A stretch of DNA of 64,000 bases from an uncultured Acetatifactor sp. (GTDB lineage: Bacteria > Bacillota > Clostridia > Lachnospirales > Lachnospiraceae), in assembly GCA_934436435.1 (NCBI GenBank), contig CAKSAN010000009.1, positions 62,001-126,000 of the forward strand. Direction: 5' to 3'. The notes under the pieces are model-generated. The model did not search any database. It was not told the origin of the DNA and saw nothing but the letters and a program-made list of their open reading frames with translations. Below are positions 1-8,713 of this stretch, piece after piece. Numbering within the stretch: position 1 is the stretch's first letter; each line of letters begins with the position of its first letter. The position numbers and the translations under genes are program-made.

Positions 1-77
1 ATTACTCCAAAAATAGTTCCCATATTAAAAAAATCTTTGTGCATAATTTCTTGCCATTGCCGTACAATTCCCCATCC

Positions 78-707
78 TTAGAAATCATCGCTGTGCATGC
101 CACCGATGGCCTTGCGGATGGCTTCCGCAGAGAAGCCTTTTCTTGCCAGAAATGCATAGATTTTCTGCCGTTCTTTCCAGTCTGTCTCTCCCTCCGGATC
201 ATAGTGTTTCTTACGAAGCAGCTCCCGGATCATGCTCTGTTCGTCCTGCTCGCCGCCGTTCTCCCGCCAGACCTGCCAGGCCTCTTCCATGGTAGCTGCG
301 GTGATCCCCTTGCCCTGCAGATCCTGTTCAATCCGCCGCCTGCTGCGGCTATCCTCGTGGTAAGTAATATAATCCACGGCATACCGCAGGTCATCTATAT
401 AATGAAAGCCTGCCACATAGGCAATCGCCTGTTCTATGATCTCAGCCGGATAAAAGCCCTGTTGTAATTTCGTCCGCAGCTGTGACGTGGTATACTCTCT
501 TCCCTGCAACAGATTCATGGCTCGAAGCTTCGCCCGCTTGGGGAGTACTTCCTGCATAATGGTCCGATAATCCTCCTCCCGGAGTTCTTCACCTTCTTTT
601 ACATGGTAGAGACGCAATTCGCCTTTGTATAATACAAAGGCGAATTCCTGATCAATATATACTTTGCTTCTCGATTTGGAAAGTTTCGTAACCTGTGTTA
701 CCAGCAT
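78..707 (-). CDS. recX: RecX, regulator of RecA
   Basis: RecX-family protein of 209 residues that binds RecA filaments and modulates recombination and SOS induction in the cytoplasm. The chain is helical and basic, with repeated three-helix units; the stretch around RAMNLLQGREYTTSQLRTKL is typical of the family. The ATG at 707 is chosen because it lies 5 bases after the recA stop codon; a reading frame start farther upstream would run into recA. It follows recA on the same strand and is probably co-transcribed from the SOS promoter. Nothing recognisable lies in the 77 bases between its stop and the window edge. Confidence 0.9.
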   Translation of the reverse strand: MLVTQVTKLSKSRSKVYIDQEFAFVLYKGELRLYHVKEGEELREEDYRTIMQEVLPKRAKLRAMNLLQGREYTTSQLRTKLQQGFYPAEIIEQAIAYVAGFHYIDDLRYAVDYITYHEDSRSRRRIEQDLQGKGITAATMEEAWQVWRENGGEQDEQSMIRELLRKKHYDPEGETDWKERQKIYAFLARKGFSAEAIRKAIGGMHSDDF

Positions 708-711
708 GGAT

Positions 712-1740
712 CTACTCTTCCTTCTCTGCTGCGGCAGTGGCATCTGCCTTTAATCCGTAATGCTCTCTGACCTTCTCCGCGATCTCATCACAGATAGCGG
801 GATTGTCCTTTAAGTACTGCTTGGCATTCTCACGTCCCTGTCCGATCTTGTTCCCCTCGTAGGCATACCAGGCACCGGACTTGGCCACAACGTCACAGCT
901 GGCCGCCAGATCCAGAATATCTCCTACCATGGAAATACCTTCACCAAACATGATGTCGAACTCCGCTTCCTTGAAGGGAGGTGCAATCTTATTCTTAACG
1001 ACTTTGACACGGGTACGGTTACCAATCACTTCACCGCCCTGCTTCAATGCTTCAATCCTTCTGACATCCAGTCGCACGGAGGAATAGAACTTCAGGGCAC
1101 GTCCGCCGGTGGTGGTCTCCGGGTTGCCGAACATTACGCCTACCTTCTCACGCAGCTGGTTGATGAAGATTACGGTACAGTTGGACTTGCTGATCACGGC
1201 AGTCAGCTTACGCAGTGCCTGGGACATCAGTCGTGCCTGCAAACCTACGTGGCTGTCTCCCATGTCACCGTCGATCTCGGCCTTGGGTACCAGTGCGGCT
1301 ACGGAGTCCACTACGATAATATCAATGGCGCCCGAACGTACCATGGTCTCGGTGATCTCCAGTGCCTGTTCCCCATTGTCCGGCTGGGAAATGTACAGGT
1401 TGTCAATATCAACGCCGATATTCTTCGCATAGACAGGGTCCAGAGCATGCTCCGCATCAATGAATCCGGCAATACCGCCTCTCTTCTGTACCTCTGCGAT
1501 CATATGTAAGGTAACGGTGGTCTTACCACTGGATTCCGGTCCATAGATCTCAATGATTCTTCCCTTGGGAATACCTCCCAGTCCCAATGCTATATCCAAA
1601 CTTAAAGAACCGGTGGGGATGGTCTCCACGTTCATCTGTGCCGTGGGATCTCCCAGCTTCATTACCGCGCCCTTTCCGTACTGCTTCTCGATCTGGCTCA
1701 GTGCCGCATCCAATGCCTTAAGCTTATCGTCTTTTTCCAT
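712..1740 (-). CDS. recA: RecA recombinase
   Basis: RecA, 342 residues, the ATP-dependent strand-exchange protein and co-protease for LexA. The Walker A motif GPESSGKTT lies at residues 67-75, followed by the Walker B strand ([14 protein letters not shown]) and the L2-region sequence around [20 protein letters not shown]. The ATG at 1740 is preceded by AAGGAG about 7 bases upstream; the longer in-frame N-terminus would fall in the promoter and LexA box. Length and motif spacing are those of an intact bacterial RecA. recX follows 5 bases later, and cinA lies upstream on the same strand. Confidence 0.98.
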   Translation of the reverse strand: MEKDDKLKALDAALSQIEKQYGKGAVMKLGDPTAQMNVETIPTGSLSLDIALGLGGIPKGRIIEIYGPESSGKTTVTLHMIAEVQKRGGIAGFIDAEHALDPVYAKNIGVDIDNLYISQPDNGEQALEITETMVRSGAIDIIVVDSVAALVPKAEIDGDMGDSHVGLQARLMSQALRKLTAVISKSNCTVIFINQLREKVGVMFGNPETTTGGRALKFYSSVRLDVRRIEALKQGGEVIGNRTRVKVVKNKIAPPFKEAEFDIMFGEGISMVGDILDLAASCDVVAKSGAWYAYEGNKIGQGRENAKQYLKDNPAICDEIAEKVREHYGLKADATAAAEKEE

Positions 1741-1762
1741 GTTAATCTCCTTTTTGTTCAAG

Positions 1763-1815
1763 GAACAAATGTTCTGCTTTTTATTTAGAATAAAACATTT
1801 GTTCGTGTTTGTCAA
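1763..1815 (-). promoter_or_regulatory. recA SOS promoter with two LexA boxes
   Basis: On the minus strand TTGACA (1810-1815) and TATTCT (1787-1792) are separated by 17 bases. A perfect Gram-positive LexA box GAACAAATGTTC sits at 1763-1774, just downstream of the expected start. A near copy, GAACAAATGTTT (1793-1804), fills the spacer between the -35 and -10. Both match the known GAAC-N4-GTTC consensus of Firmicutes LexA; that LexA binds here is inferred. Confidence 0.85.
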
Positions 1816-1959
1816 TGTCTATTTTTATTATACATACTTTGTGTCCATTAAAACTCTCTCATAGGCATTCCCCCTTACCTGCAAAGTTTTTTCCTCTGAT
1901 CGTCTGAAATTTTGGCGAATGCCTGAATTGTCGATAATCACAGATAAAAAGATACAAAA

Positions 1960-2008
1960 GAAATGTATCACACTTCCCCGCTTCCCGCAAGGATGCATGA
2001 TACATTTC
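1960..2008. repeat. 11-bp inverted repeat between cinA and recA
   Basis: GAAATGTATCA at 1960-1970 is repeated inverted as TGATACATTTC at 1998-2008 with 27 bases between. It lies downstream of cinA and about 145 bases upstream of the recA -35. No U-tract follows on either strand, so it is not a typical terminator; it may be an operator or an RNA hairpin. The rest of 1816-2078 shows nothing recognisable. Confidence 0.5.
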
Positions 2009-2078
2009 CTGTGTTTTCGGCACTATCTACAATTTTCTGCCCCCTCGTTTTGAGGGTATCTCACAAAATATTTTTTTA

Positions 2079-3344
2079 TTACTTTTTACCAAAAGTGACC
2101 TTGCTGAAATATTTCAGGATACAGCTGCGCATGAGGATCAGCGCTGCGGAGGTGGATGCCTCTCTGATCTGTCTGCGGGTTCCGGAGAAATGATACTCCT
2201 TCACCGTGACTTCTCCCTTCACACTGCACCCGATATATACCAGTCCTACCGGCTTCTCTTCGGTTCCACCATCCGGTCCTGCAATTCCGGTCACAGCCAC
2301 GGCCACATCCGATTTCATCATAAGAGCGGCGCCTTTTGCCATCTCTGCGGCAGTCTTGCTGCTGACAGCACCGTATTTGTCCAGAGTACTCTTGCGCACT
2401 CCCAGGAATTTCCGTTTTGCCTTATTGGAATAAGTCACCAGTCCTGCCTTGTAGCATTCCGATACGCCGGGCACATTGATGATCCTTGCTGCGATCATGC
2501 CGCCGGTACAGGACTCCGCGGTGGTCACCGTCAGGTCATTGGCAAGCAGCAGATCCGCCACTGCCATTTCCAGAGTGGTCTCCGCCTTGGTGCTGTAAAT
2601 ATCCGCTCCGAAACGGGATTTCAATTCCTTCACCACAGGCTTGATGGCTTTTCCGGCTGCCTTGGCATTTTCCCCGGAAGCGGTCACCCGGATATGTACT
2701 TCGCCGGTCTTGGCATAGGTGGCTATGGTGGGATTGGTCTGACCATCGATCAGGTCCTTCAGGGTATCCTCCACCTGGCTCTCCGGCACACCGCACAGCT
2801 TTACCATCTGGGAGCAGATCACTCCGGGAGTCAATGCGTCCAGATAAGGAAGTACCTGCTGCTCAAACATGGGAATCAGCTCCGCAGGAGGTCCCGGCAA
2901 TAATATAATACGATTCTTCTCTGTCTCCAGAATGATACCCGGAGCCGTTCCGTTATCATTGTCCAGTACTTTCGCCCCCTCGGGCACCATGGCCTGTTTC
3001 CAGTTATTTTCCGTGGGCTGGATATCTCTTACCGCAAAGAATTCGGCAATCCGTTCCATACTATGGTCATCTACGGACAATTTCTTCCCGCAGACCTTTG
3101 CCACGGTCTCCTTGGTCAGATCATCCTCCGTGGGTCCCAGTCCGCCGGATAACAGAATCACATCCGAACGTTCCATGGCGCATTTCAATACACCCGCAAG
3201 TCTCTCCGCATTATCTCCCACCACCGTCTGGTAGTAGCAGTCCAGTCCGGCTCCCGCCAGCTTTTCCGCCAGATAAGCCGCATTCGTATTCACAATGTTA
3301 CCCAGTAGTATTTCGGTACCTACACAGATGATCTCCGCTGTCAT
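2079..3344 (-). CDS. cinA: CinA-family protein (competence/damage-inducible)
   Basis: CinA of 421 residues: an N-terminal MoaB/MogA-like (COG1058) domain with GTEILLGNIVNTN and SGGLGPTEDD, and a C-terminal CinA domain with TAESCTGGMIAARI and VTGIAGPDGGTEEKPVG. Family members have NMN deamidase and/or ADP-ribose pyrophosphatase activity and take part in pyridine nucleotide salvage; in competent species the gene is co-induced with recA. The ATG at 3344 has AAAGGCGG upstream. A TATACT hexamer at about 3395 (minus) could be its -10, with a poor -35. It lies upstream of recA in the same direction, the usual Firmicutes neighbour. Confidence 0.93.
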   Translation of the reverse strand: MTAEIICVGTEILLGNIVNTNAAYLAEKLAGAGLDCYYQTVVGDNAERLAGVLKCAMERSDVILLSGGLGPTEDDLTKETVAKVCGKKLSVDDHSMERIAEFFAVRDIQPTENNWKQAMVPEGAKVLDNDNGTAPGIILETEKNRIILLPGPPAELIPMFEQQVLPYLDALTPGVICSQMVKLCGVPESQVEDTLKDLIDGQTNPTIATYAKTGEVHIRVTASGENAKAAGKAIKPVVKELKSRFGADIYSTKAETTLEMAVADLLLANDLTVTTAESCTGGMIAARIINVPGVSECYKAGLVTYSNKAKRKFLGVRKSTLDKYGAVSSKTAAEMAKGAALMMKSDVAVAVTGIAGPDGGTEEKPVGLVYIGCSVKGEVTVKEYHFSGTRRQIREASTSAALILMRSCILKYFSKVTFGKK

Positions 3345-3430
3345 ATCTTTACCGCCTTTCGCTGTCGCTTGTCCTACATCTTTTCCACAGACAGTATACT
3401 ACACTTCGGAAGCGGAGAAAAGGAAATATT

Positions 3431-4288
3431 TTACTCCCGTGTATTTTCCTGATTCCAGAGCTGATGCCGTAATTTTTCGTCCGTTCCCTTGTGGCTCCGC
3501 TCCCGCCACTGGGTGGGGGTGCATTCGTACCGCTTCTGAAAACTGCGGTGGAAGGTCCGCATATTGGGAAATCCGCATTCGTAGCTGATCTCCGTCACGG
3601 TCTTCCTGCTGTCCTTCAGCAGATTGCAGGCCAGAATCATCCGCTGCTGTGCCACATAGGAGGGAAAGGAGATATTTAACTGGGAAGAAAAAATATGGGA
3701 CAGATAATAGGGACTGATGCCCAGTTCCTTTGCCACCTTCTGAGCCGTCAGTTCTCCGGTGATATTGTCGTTGATATATTGCAGAAGCTTCTGTGTGATA
3801 TTCAGATCCGAGGGCTTGTCCTTTTTGATCACCGGAACATTTTCATACATATCCGCCAACAGTGCCATCAGAAGCCCCTTGTCCTGCCGGAACGGCCGCA
3901 GTTCCTTATGCAGACCGATATCCGACAGAATGTCCAGTACCATCTGTCCGTAGCGGCTGAGCATGCTTTTCTGAAAATAGGGAGACTTCATATCATAATA
4001 GGTAAGTTCTTTCTGGAATTCTCCGATGGAATCCATATCCGCAATGATCAGAAGCATTCCCACCTCTCCTACAGAACTGTAGGAATGGATCTGGTTCGGA
4101 TAGATCATCAGGCAGTCTCCGGCGGTCAGATGATAATTCACCCCCGCTACCGTGGCATCCATTTCCCCCTCCGTCACATGGACGAATTCCATATGCTTAT
4201 GCAGATGAAACGGGAAATTCGGATGCCACCAGACATGGCAGTCATAGACCTTTTTCCGGCTCTCATAAAACGGTTTTACTGTATTCAT
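3431..4288 (-). CDS. AraC-family transcriptional regulator
   Basis: AraC/XylS-type regulator of about 285 residues. The N-terminal half looks like a cupin sugar-sensing domain (HLHKHMEFVHVTEGEM, then AGDCLMIYPNQIHSY). The C-terminal ~100 residues hold two helix-turn-helix units (TAQKVAKELGISPYYLSHIF and TVTEISYECGFPNMRTFHRS). ATG codons at 4288 and 4300 are both possible, with GGGGA and GGGA upstream; the frame is open farther upstream but reaches into the divergent gene. It is divergent from the GH3 gene and is the obvious candidate to activate it. Confidence 0.88.
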   Translation of the reverse strand: MNTVKPFYESRKKVYDCHVWWHPNFPFHLHKHMEFVHVTEGEMDATVAGVNYHLTAGDCLMIYPNQIHSYSSVGEVGMLLIIADMDSIGEFQKELTYYDMKSPYFQKSMLSRYGQMVLDILSDIGLHKELRPFRQDKGLLMALLADMYENVPVIKKDKPSDLNITQKLLQYINDNITGELTAQKVAKELGISPYYLSHIFSSQLNISFPSYVAQQRMILACNLLKDSRKTVTEISYECGFPNMRTFHRSFQKRYECTPTQWRERSHKGTDEKLRHQLWNQENTRE

Positions 4289-4410
4289 ACCAATCCCCAT
4301 ACCTTTCCCGGTCTGCAAACTTCGGGCCACAGACGCAAAGTTTAAACTGCTCTGTATTCTACATACCATATTCCGTTCCTGATTTCTACTGTTTTTCCTA
4401 AAAATAGCAA

Positions 4411-4469
4411 TTTTTGTCCTATATGTAATTCCTTTTTGTCGTGCAGTCCACACATTTTTCACGTACAAT
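4411..4469 (+). promoter_or_regulatory. GH3 promoter with direct repeats, likely AraC-type activation site
   Basis: A good -10, TACAAT, lies at 4464-4469 with no recognisable -35. The octamer TTTTTGTC occurs twice as a direct repeat at 4411-4418 and 4433-4440, 22 bases (about two helical turns) apart; the nearer copy ends close to where a -35 would begin. This arrangement is usual for AraC-type activators. Binding is inferred only from position. Confidence 0.45.
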
Positions 4470-4522
4470 AAGCTTAAATGAAAGCAGTTCCAATTTTCAA
4501 AAAATAAAAAGCGAGATATTTT

Positions 4523-6652
4523 ATGAATCGTACAGAAGCCAGAGAAAAAGCTGCCGTACTGGTAGCGCAAATGACAATAGAAGAAGCTGCTTCCCAGCTG
4601 TTGCACTCCGCTCCCGCTATTCCCCGTCTGGGCATTCCCGCCTATGACTGGTGGAGCGAAGCCCTCCATGGAGTCGCCAGAGCCGGTACTGCCACCTGCT
4701 ATCCGCAGGCAATCGGTCTGGGTGCAACTTTTGACCGTGAACTATTGCAGACGATTGCCGGTTCCATCGCGCTGGAAGCCCGGGCAAAATATAATGCCTA
4801 TTCCCGTCTCGGAGACCGTACCCGTTACAAGGGTGTGACCATGTGGTCTCCCAATATCAATATCTTCCGTGATCCCCGCTGGGGAAGAGGTCAGGAGACC
4901 TACGGTGAAGATCCTGTGCTTACCGCTGCACTTGGCTGTGCTTTCGTGGAAGGATTACAGACGAAACGGGACGGTTATCTGACTACCGCCGCCTGTGCCA
5001 AGCATTTTGCGGTACACTCCGGTCCGGAAGCCCTGCGTCACAGCTTTGACGCCAAAGCTACGAAGAAAGATCTGTGGGAAACTTATCTTCCCGCTTTTGA
5101 GGCCCTGGTGACAAAGGCTGATGTGGAAGCCGTCATGGGTGCTTACAACCGTACCAACGAGGAGCCATGCTGTGCACACTCCTATCTTATGGAAGAAGTA
5201 CTCCGCGGCAAATGGCATTTTGAAGGCCATTTCGTCTCCGACTGCTGGGCGATCCGGGATTTCCACGAAGGGCATCATGTGACCGCTTTTCCCGAAGATT
5301 CCGCTGCTCTCGCTCTGGAAAAGGGCTGCGACTTAAACTGCGGCTGTACCTATGAATATATTTTACAGGCATATAAACAGGGAAAAGTGACCGAAGAAGA
5401 GATCCGCCGCAGTGCGGAGCGCCTTTTCACCACCAGATACCTGCTGGGGCTCTTCGATCACAGTTCCTTAGACGAGATCCCTTACAACGTGGTGGGCTGT
5501 AAAGAGCACCGGGAACTGGCTTATCAGGCCGCTGTGGAAAGCTGTGTTCTGTTGAAAAATGACGGCACACTGCCCCTTTCCTTAAAAGATAAAAAACGCG
5601 TGGCTGTCATCGGCCCCAACGCCGACAGTCATGCCGCTCTGGTGGGCAACTACAACGGCACCCCGCCCCGCTCCATCACCGTGGTGGAAGGAATCACAAG
5701 GATCTGTGAAGATACCGGCTGGGATGTCAATTATGCGGAAGGGTGTCTGCTCTATGACGATCCCTCGGTAAGAAAGGTATTCCAGAACTACCGCATTCCC
5801 GAAGCTGTGGCATTAGCAGAATCCTGTGACCTTGCCATTGTATGTGTCGGTCTCGACTCCACGCTGGAGGGAGAACAGGGAGATGTGGGCAACGCCTTTG
5901 CCAGCGGAGATAAACCGGATCTGCTGCTTCCCAAAATTCAGCGGGATCTGGTGGAACAGGTCATTGCTACCGGCACTCCGGTGATCCTGATCGATCTGGC
6001 CGGCAGTCCCATGGATCTGTCCGCTTACGAAGATCAGGTTCCCGCGATCCTGCATGCCTGGTATCCCGGCGGAGAGGGTGGACGAGCTATTGCCGATATC
6101 CTGTTCGGCAAGGTATCTCCCGGCGGCAAACTGCCCCTTACCTTCTATTATAATGACAATCCTCTGCCGGACATTACCGACTACCATATGACCGGACGTA
6201 CCTACCGCTATTTTGAAGGCAGTCCCTGGAAGCCTTTCGGCTTCGGACTCACCTACGGAGAATTACAGATTACAGAGTCGAAAGTATCTGAAGTTGATTA
6301 CACGAAGGAGATTCCTTCCGCACAGATCACGGTACAGTGCCGGAACTCCACGGCTCGTGACTTAAGTGATGTCCTACAGGTATATGTCCATGTGAACGGT
6401 TCCGCCAATGAAGTTCCCAACCACAAGCTGGCTGCTTTCGAACGGATCCGTCTGGGTGCCGGAGAAAGCAGGGAATTCCTGCTCACTGTTCCACCCGCTG
6501 CATTTACTACGGTAGACGATTCCGGCAACAGAGTATTTGACGGTACTTCTGCTACGCTGTATCTGGGATTTTCCCAGCCGGATCTCACAGAAGACGGTCA
6601 GAAGGTCTATGCAAGTGGCAGAGGTCAGATCTTCGAGGTTACTTTACAATGA
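4523..6652 (+). CDS. Glycoside hydrolase family 3 (beta-xylosidase/beta-glucosidase type)
   Basis: GH3 exo-glycosidase, 709 residues, without a signal peptide and so probably acting on imported oligosaccharides. The N-terminal barrel carries WSEALHG, the transition-state region KHFAVHSGPE (about 160-169) and the nucleophile motif SDCWAI with Asp240. The alpha/beta sandwich domain starts near AVIGPNAD, and a fibronectin III-like domain ends the protein. The WSEALHG and KHF-VHSGPE motifs resemble the xylosidase/arabinofuranosidase side of GH3, but the substrate cannot be fixed by eye. The ATG at 4523 has only a weak ribosome site. A binding-protein gene follows 129 bases later. Confidence 0.93.
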   Translation: MNRTEAREKAAVLVAQMTIEEAASQLLHSAPAIPRLGIPAYDWWSEALHGVARAGTATCYPQAIGLGATFDRELLQTIAGSIALEARAKYNAYSRLGDRTRYKGVTMWSPNINIFRDPRWGRGQETYGEDPVLTAALGCAFVEGLQTKRDGYLTTAACAKHFAVHSGPEALRHSFDAKATKKDLWETYLPAFEALVTKADVEAVMGAYNRTNEEPCCAHSYLMEEVLRGKWHFEGHFVSDCWAIRDFHEGHHVTAFPEDSAALALEKGCDLNCGCTYEYILQAYKQGKVTEEEIRRSAERLFTTRYLLGLFDHSSLDEIPYNVVGCKEHRELAYQAAVESCVLLKNDGTLPLSLKDKKRVAVIGPNADSHAALVGNYNGTPPRSITVVEGITRICEDTGWDVNYAEGCLLYDDPSVRKVFQNYRIPEAVALAESCDLAIVCVGLDSTLEGEQGDVGNAFASGDKPDLLLPKIQRDLVEQVIATGTPVILIDLAGSPMDLSAYEDQVPAILHAWYPGGEGGRAIADILFGKVSPGGKLPLTFYYNDNPLPDITDYHMTGRTYRYFEGSPWKPFGFGLTYGELQITESKVSEVDYTKEIPSAQITVQCRNSTARDLSDVLQVYVHVNGSANEVPNHKLAAFERIRLGAGESREFLLTVPPAAFTTVDDSGNRVFDGTSATLYLGFSQPDLTEDGQKVYASGRGQIFEVTLQ

Positions 6653-6709
6653 GCATTCTGGCAGAAGCCATTTGCTATAGAGAGATGTATTTAAATAAGG
6701 AGGCTAAAT

Positions 6710-6767
6710 CCTCTCCTCGCCAAGAGGGGAAATTTCACTTCGTGAAATTGGATTTTCCTTCGGAAAA
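6710..6767 (+). promoter_or_regulatory. Three consecutive hairpins between GH3 and binding-protein genes
   Basis: Three short hairpins follow each other in 58 bases: CCTCT/AGAGG (6710-6714 with 6723-6727), AATTTCAC-TTC-GTGAAATT (6731-6749) and TTTTCC-TTC-GGAAAA (6753-6767). The second and third share a TTC loop. The ribosome site GGAGG (6771-6775) follows at once. No long U-tract is present, so RNA stabilisation or processing that raises expression of the binding protein is more likely than termination. This role is inferred. Confidence 0.5.
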
Positions 6768-6781
6768 CAAGGAGGATTACA

Positions 6782-8407
6782 ATGAAAAGAAACAAGATCT
6801 TAAGCCTGTTGCTGTCAGTTTCCATGCTGACTGCACTCACCGCCTGCGGAAGCCAGGGTTCCGATACTCCCGCAGCATCCACCACCGATAGTGGAAGCAC
6901 TACCGCCGCTGCCGAAAGCACCGCTTCTTCCGATGACAGTTATGTACTGGATAAGGTTACCATCGTTGTAGACGGTACTTTCAATGCCTCTGTAGATGCT
7001 TATCAAGACAAGTTCATTGAGCAGTGGGACGCTGCTGTCAGTGAAGCACTTGGTCATCCCGTCAGCCTGAATATCCAACAGTTAGACCATTCCAGTTATG
7101 TAGACGGTGTTGGTCGTCTGTTTGCCAGCGGTGATTACCCTGACGTAATTCTGCTGAATGCCGGTCAGTATGCCGAATATGCAAAAACCGGTCTTCTGTG
7201 GGATATGACAGATGCTTATGATAATGCAAAATTCCAGAGCCACATGGTACTGCCCGCAGTTAACCAGAATGTCCGCATCGACGGCAAACAGTATGGTCTG
7301 TCCACCGGTCTCGGCGGCGGTTGTATCACCTATGTTAAGCAGGCATGGCTGGATGCTGTCGGCATGAAGGCTGAGGACATTACCGACTGGGATTCCTACT
7401 ATGCAATGTTAAAGGCATTCACCGATCAGGATCCCGACGGCAATGGCAAGAATGATACCTATGGTGTTGCTGCCGCAGGATTTATGGGTTCCGAAGCGCC
7501 TTACACCAACTATCTGCCTCAGTTCTGGCAGAATGCATACCCCAGCTTCACCTATGATGAGAATGGTGTATGGTATGACGGTTTCAACACTCAGGAGACC
7601 AAGGATGCCCTGCTTCGTTTACAGCAGGCTTACGCAGATGGCGTCATCGATCCCGAGTCCCTGACCATGGGCACCAAGGATGTCCGTGAAAAATGGTGGT
7701 CTTCCGACCAGTCCGGTTCCTTCGGTGCTTTCACCTACTGGTCCGGTTACTGGAATGATAACCTGGTTAACAATATGGATAAGAACGGTGTAGATTCCGG
7801 ACTGGCAAGACTGGTTCCCATTGCCGAAATGGATGGCTACCTGAACAGAGAATCTCCTGTATACTGCATCATTGATGACGGTGACGGCGATGATTCCAGA
7901 GAACAGGCAATCTTTGATACCGTCTTCGAGACCATGTTCGACGGCGGTACCGTACAGACTCTGTGGGTATACGGCGCAGAAGGCTACCACTGGTCTACCG
8001 AAGCTGAGACCATTGTCACCGGCGAAGGTACTGATAAGGAAAAGACTTACGAATACAAGGATGGTGAATTCCATCTCCGCCTGAATCCTTCCGATCCCAG
8101 TGCTTTGTGGAAAAAGAATGCTATTGATCCTTCTTCCATGATCTGCTCCTTAGAAAACGGTTTCGAATCCGCTACCGACCTGACCAAGGAATGTAACGAA
8201 TTCTTCTCAGAGCACAGCGTAGATGCTCCTCACTCCGCTTCCTGTGACGGTATTACCAACTACGGTGGTACGATCAGCGATGCCAGAAATGATGTTATCG
8301 CTGAGGTTGTTGTAAAGGGCGGAGATGTAGAAGCGGCTATGGCAAATTACGTCAAGACCACTCAGGAAATGGTAAATGAAATTCTTGGAGAATTAAACGC
8401 ACAGTAA
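6782..8407 (+). CDS. Sugar ABC transporter substrate-binding lipoprotein
   Basis: Extracellular solute-binding protein of 541 residues, family 1 type. A lipoprotein signal peptide ends in TALTAC, giving a lipid-anchored Cys21, followed by a Ser/Thr/Ala-rich linker up to about residue 55. The mature part shows typical binding-protein segments (FASGDYPDVILLN, TGLLWDMTDAYD). The length is near that of the large LplA-like oligosaccharide-binding proteins. The strong AAGGAGG site sets the start at 6782. No permease or ATPase gene is beside it, so it must use components encoded elsewhere; the MsmK-type ATPase at 52.3 kb is one candidate. Confidence 0.9.
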   Translation: MKRNKILSLLLSVSMLTALTACGSQGSDTPAASTTDSGSTTAAAESTASSDDSYVLDKVTIVVDGTFNASVDAYQDKFIEQWDAAVSEALGHPVSLNIQQLDHSSYVDGVGRLFASGDYPDVILLNAGQYAEYAKTGLLWDMTDAYDNAKFQSHMVLPAVNQNVRIDGKQYGLSTGLGGGCITYVKQAWLDAVGMKAEDITDWDSYYAMLKAFTDQDPDGNGKNDTYGVAAAGFMGSEAPYTNYLPQFWQNAYPSFTYDENGVWYDGFNTQETKDALLRLQQAYADGVIDPESLTMGTKDVREKWWSSDQSGSFGAFTYWSGYWNDNLVNNMDKNGVDSGLARLVPIAEMDGYLNRESPVYCIIDDGDGDDSREQAIFDTVFETMFDGGTVQTLWVYGAEGYHWSTEAETIVTGEGTDKEKTYEYKDGEFHLRLNPSDPSALWKKNAIDPSSMICSLENGFESATDLTKECNEFFSEHSVDAPHSASCDGITNYGGTISDARNDVIAEVVVKGGDVEAAMANYVKTTQEMVNEILGELNAQ

Positions 8408-8454
8408 GAAGTATAACGGATAGTACTTTTTCAAAATCAATTTCTCAACTCCCA

Positions 8455-8489
8455 AAACAGCCGCTTCACGGAATGTGAAGCGGCTGTTT
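8455..8489 (+). terminator. Terminator hairpin after the binding-protein gene
   Basis: A perfect 15-bp stem (8455-8469 with 8475-8489, arm AAACAGCCGCTTCAC) with a 5-base loop, 48 bases after the stop codon. The U-tract is short (TTTG). Confidence 0.75.
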
Positions 8490-8512
8490 GCAGTAACTGG
8501 AAAGTTACGCGA

Positions 8513-8667
8513 GCAATGAGCCGCGCATAGGTATAGTGAAGACAGCGATGGGTGCTTGCGCACAAATCGCTGTCTTTACTTATGCCGTGATGCGGCGAAC
8601 GCCGCGATATGAAATAAGATTGACAGCGCTCTATGCTGACAATCTTATGAATAGCGTGGCTCATTGC
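8513..8667. repeat. Multi-arm foldback element
   Basis: A closed outer stem GCAATGAGCC (8513-8522) with GGCTCATTGC (8658-8667) encloses three arms: AAGACAGCGAT/ATCGCTGTCTT (8539-8549 with 8566-8576), GCGGCG-AA-CGCCGC (8592-8605) and ATAAGATTG/CAATCTTAT (8614-8622 with 8640-8648). No reading frame explains it and no promoter is evident. It lies between the convergent binding-protein and pgsA genes. It may be a structured RNA or a non-autonomous mobile element. Confidence 0.6.
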
Positions 8668-8713
8668 GGATGGCAGTTTTAAACCGGGCGAACGCCCACG
8701 TTGGATATGTCAG

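Noticed and set aside
1..77. Gene at the left window edge
   Set aside because: Only a 66-codon minus-strand frame inside recX reaches the edge and has no homology; nothing else is seen.
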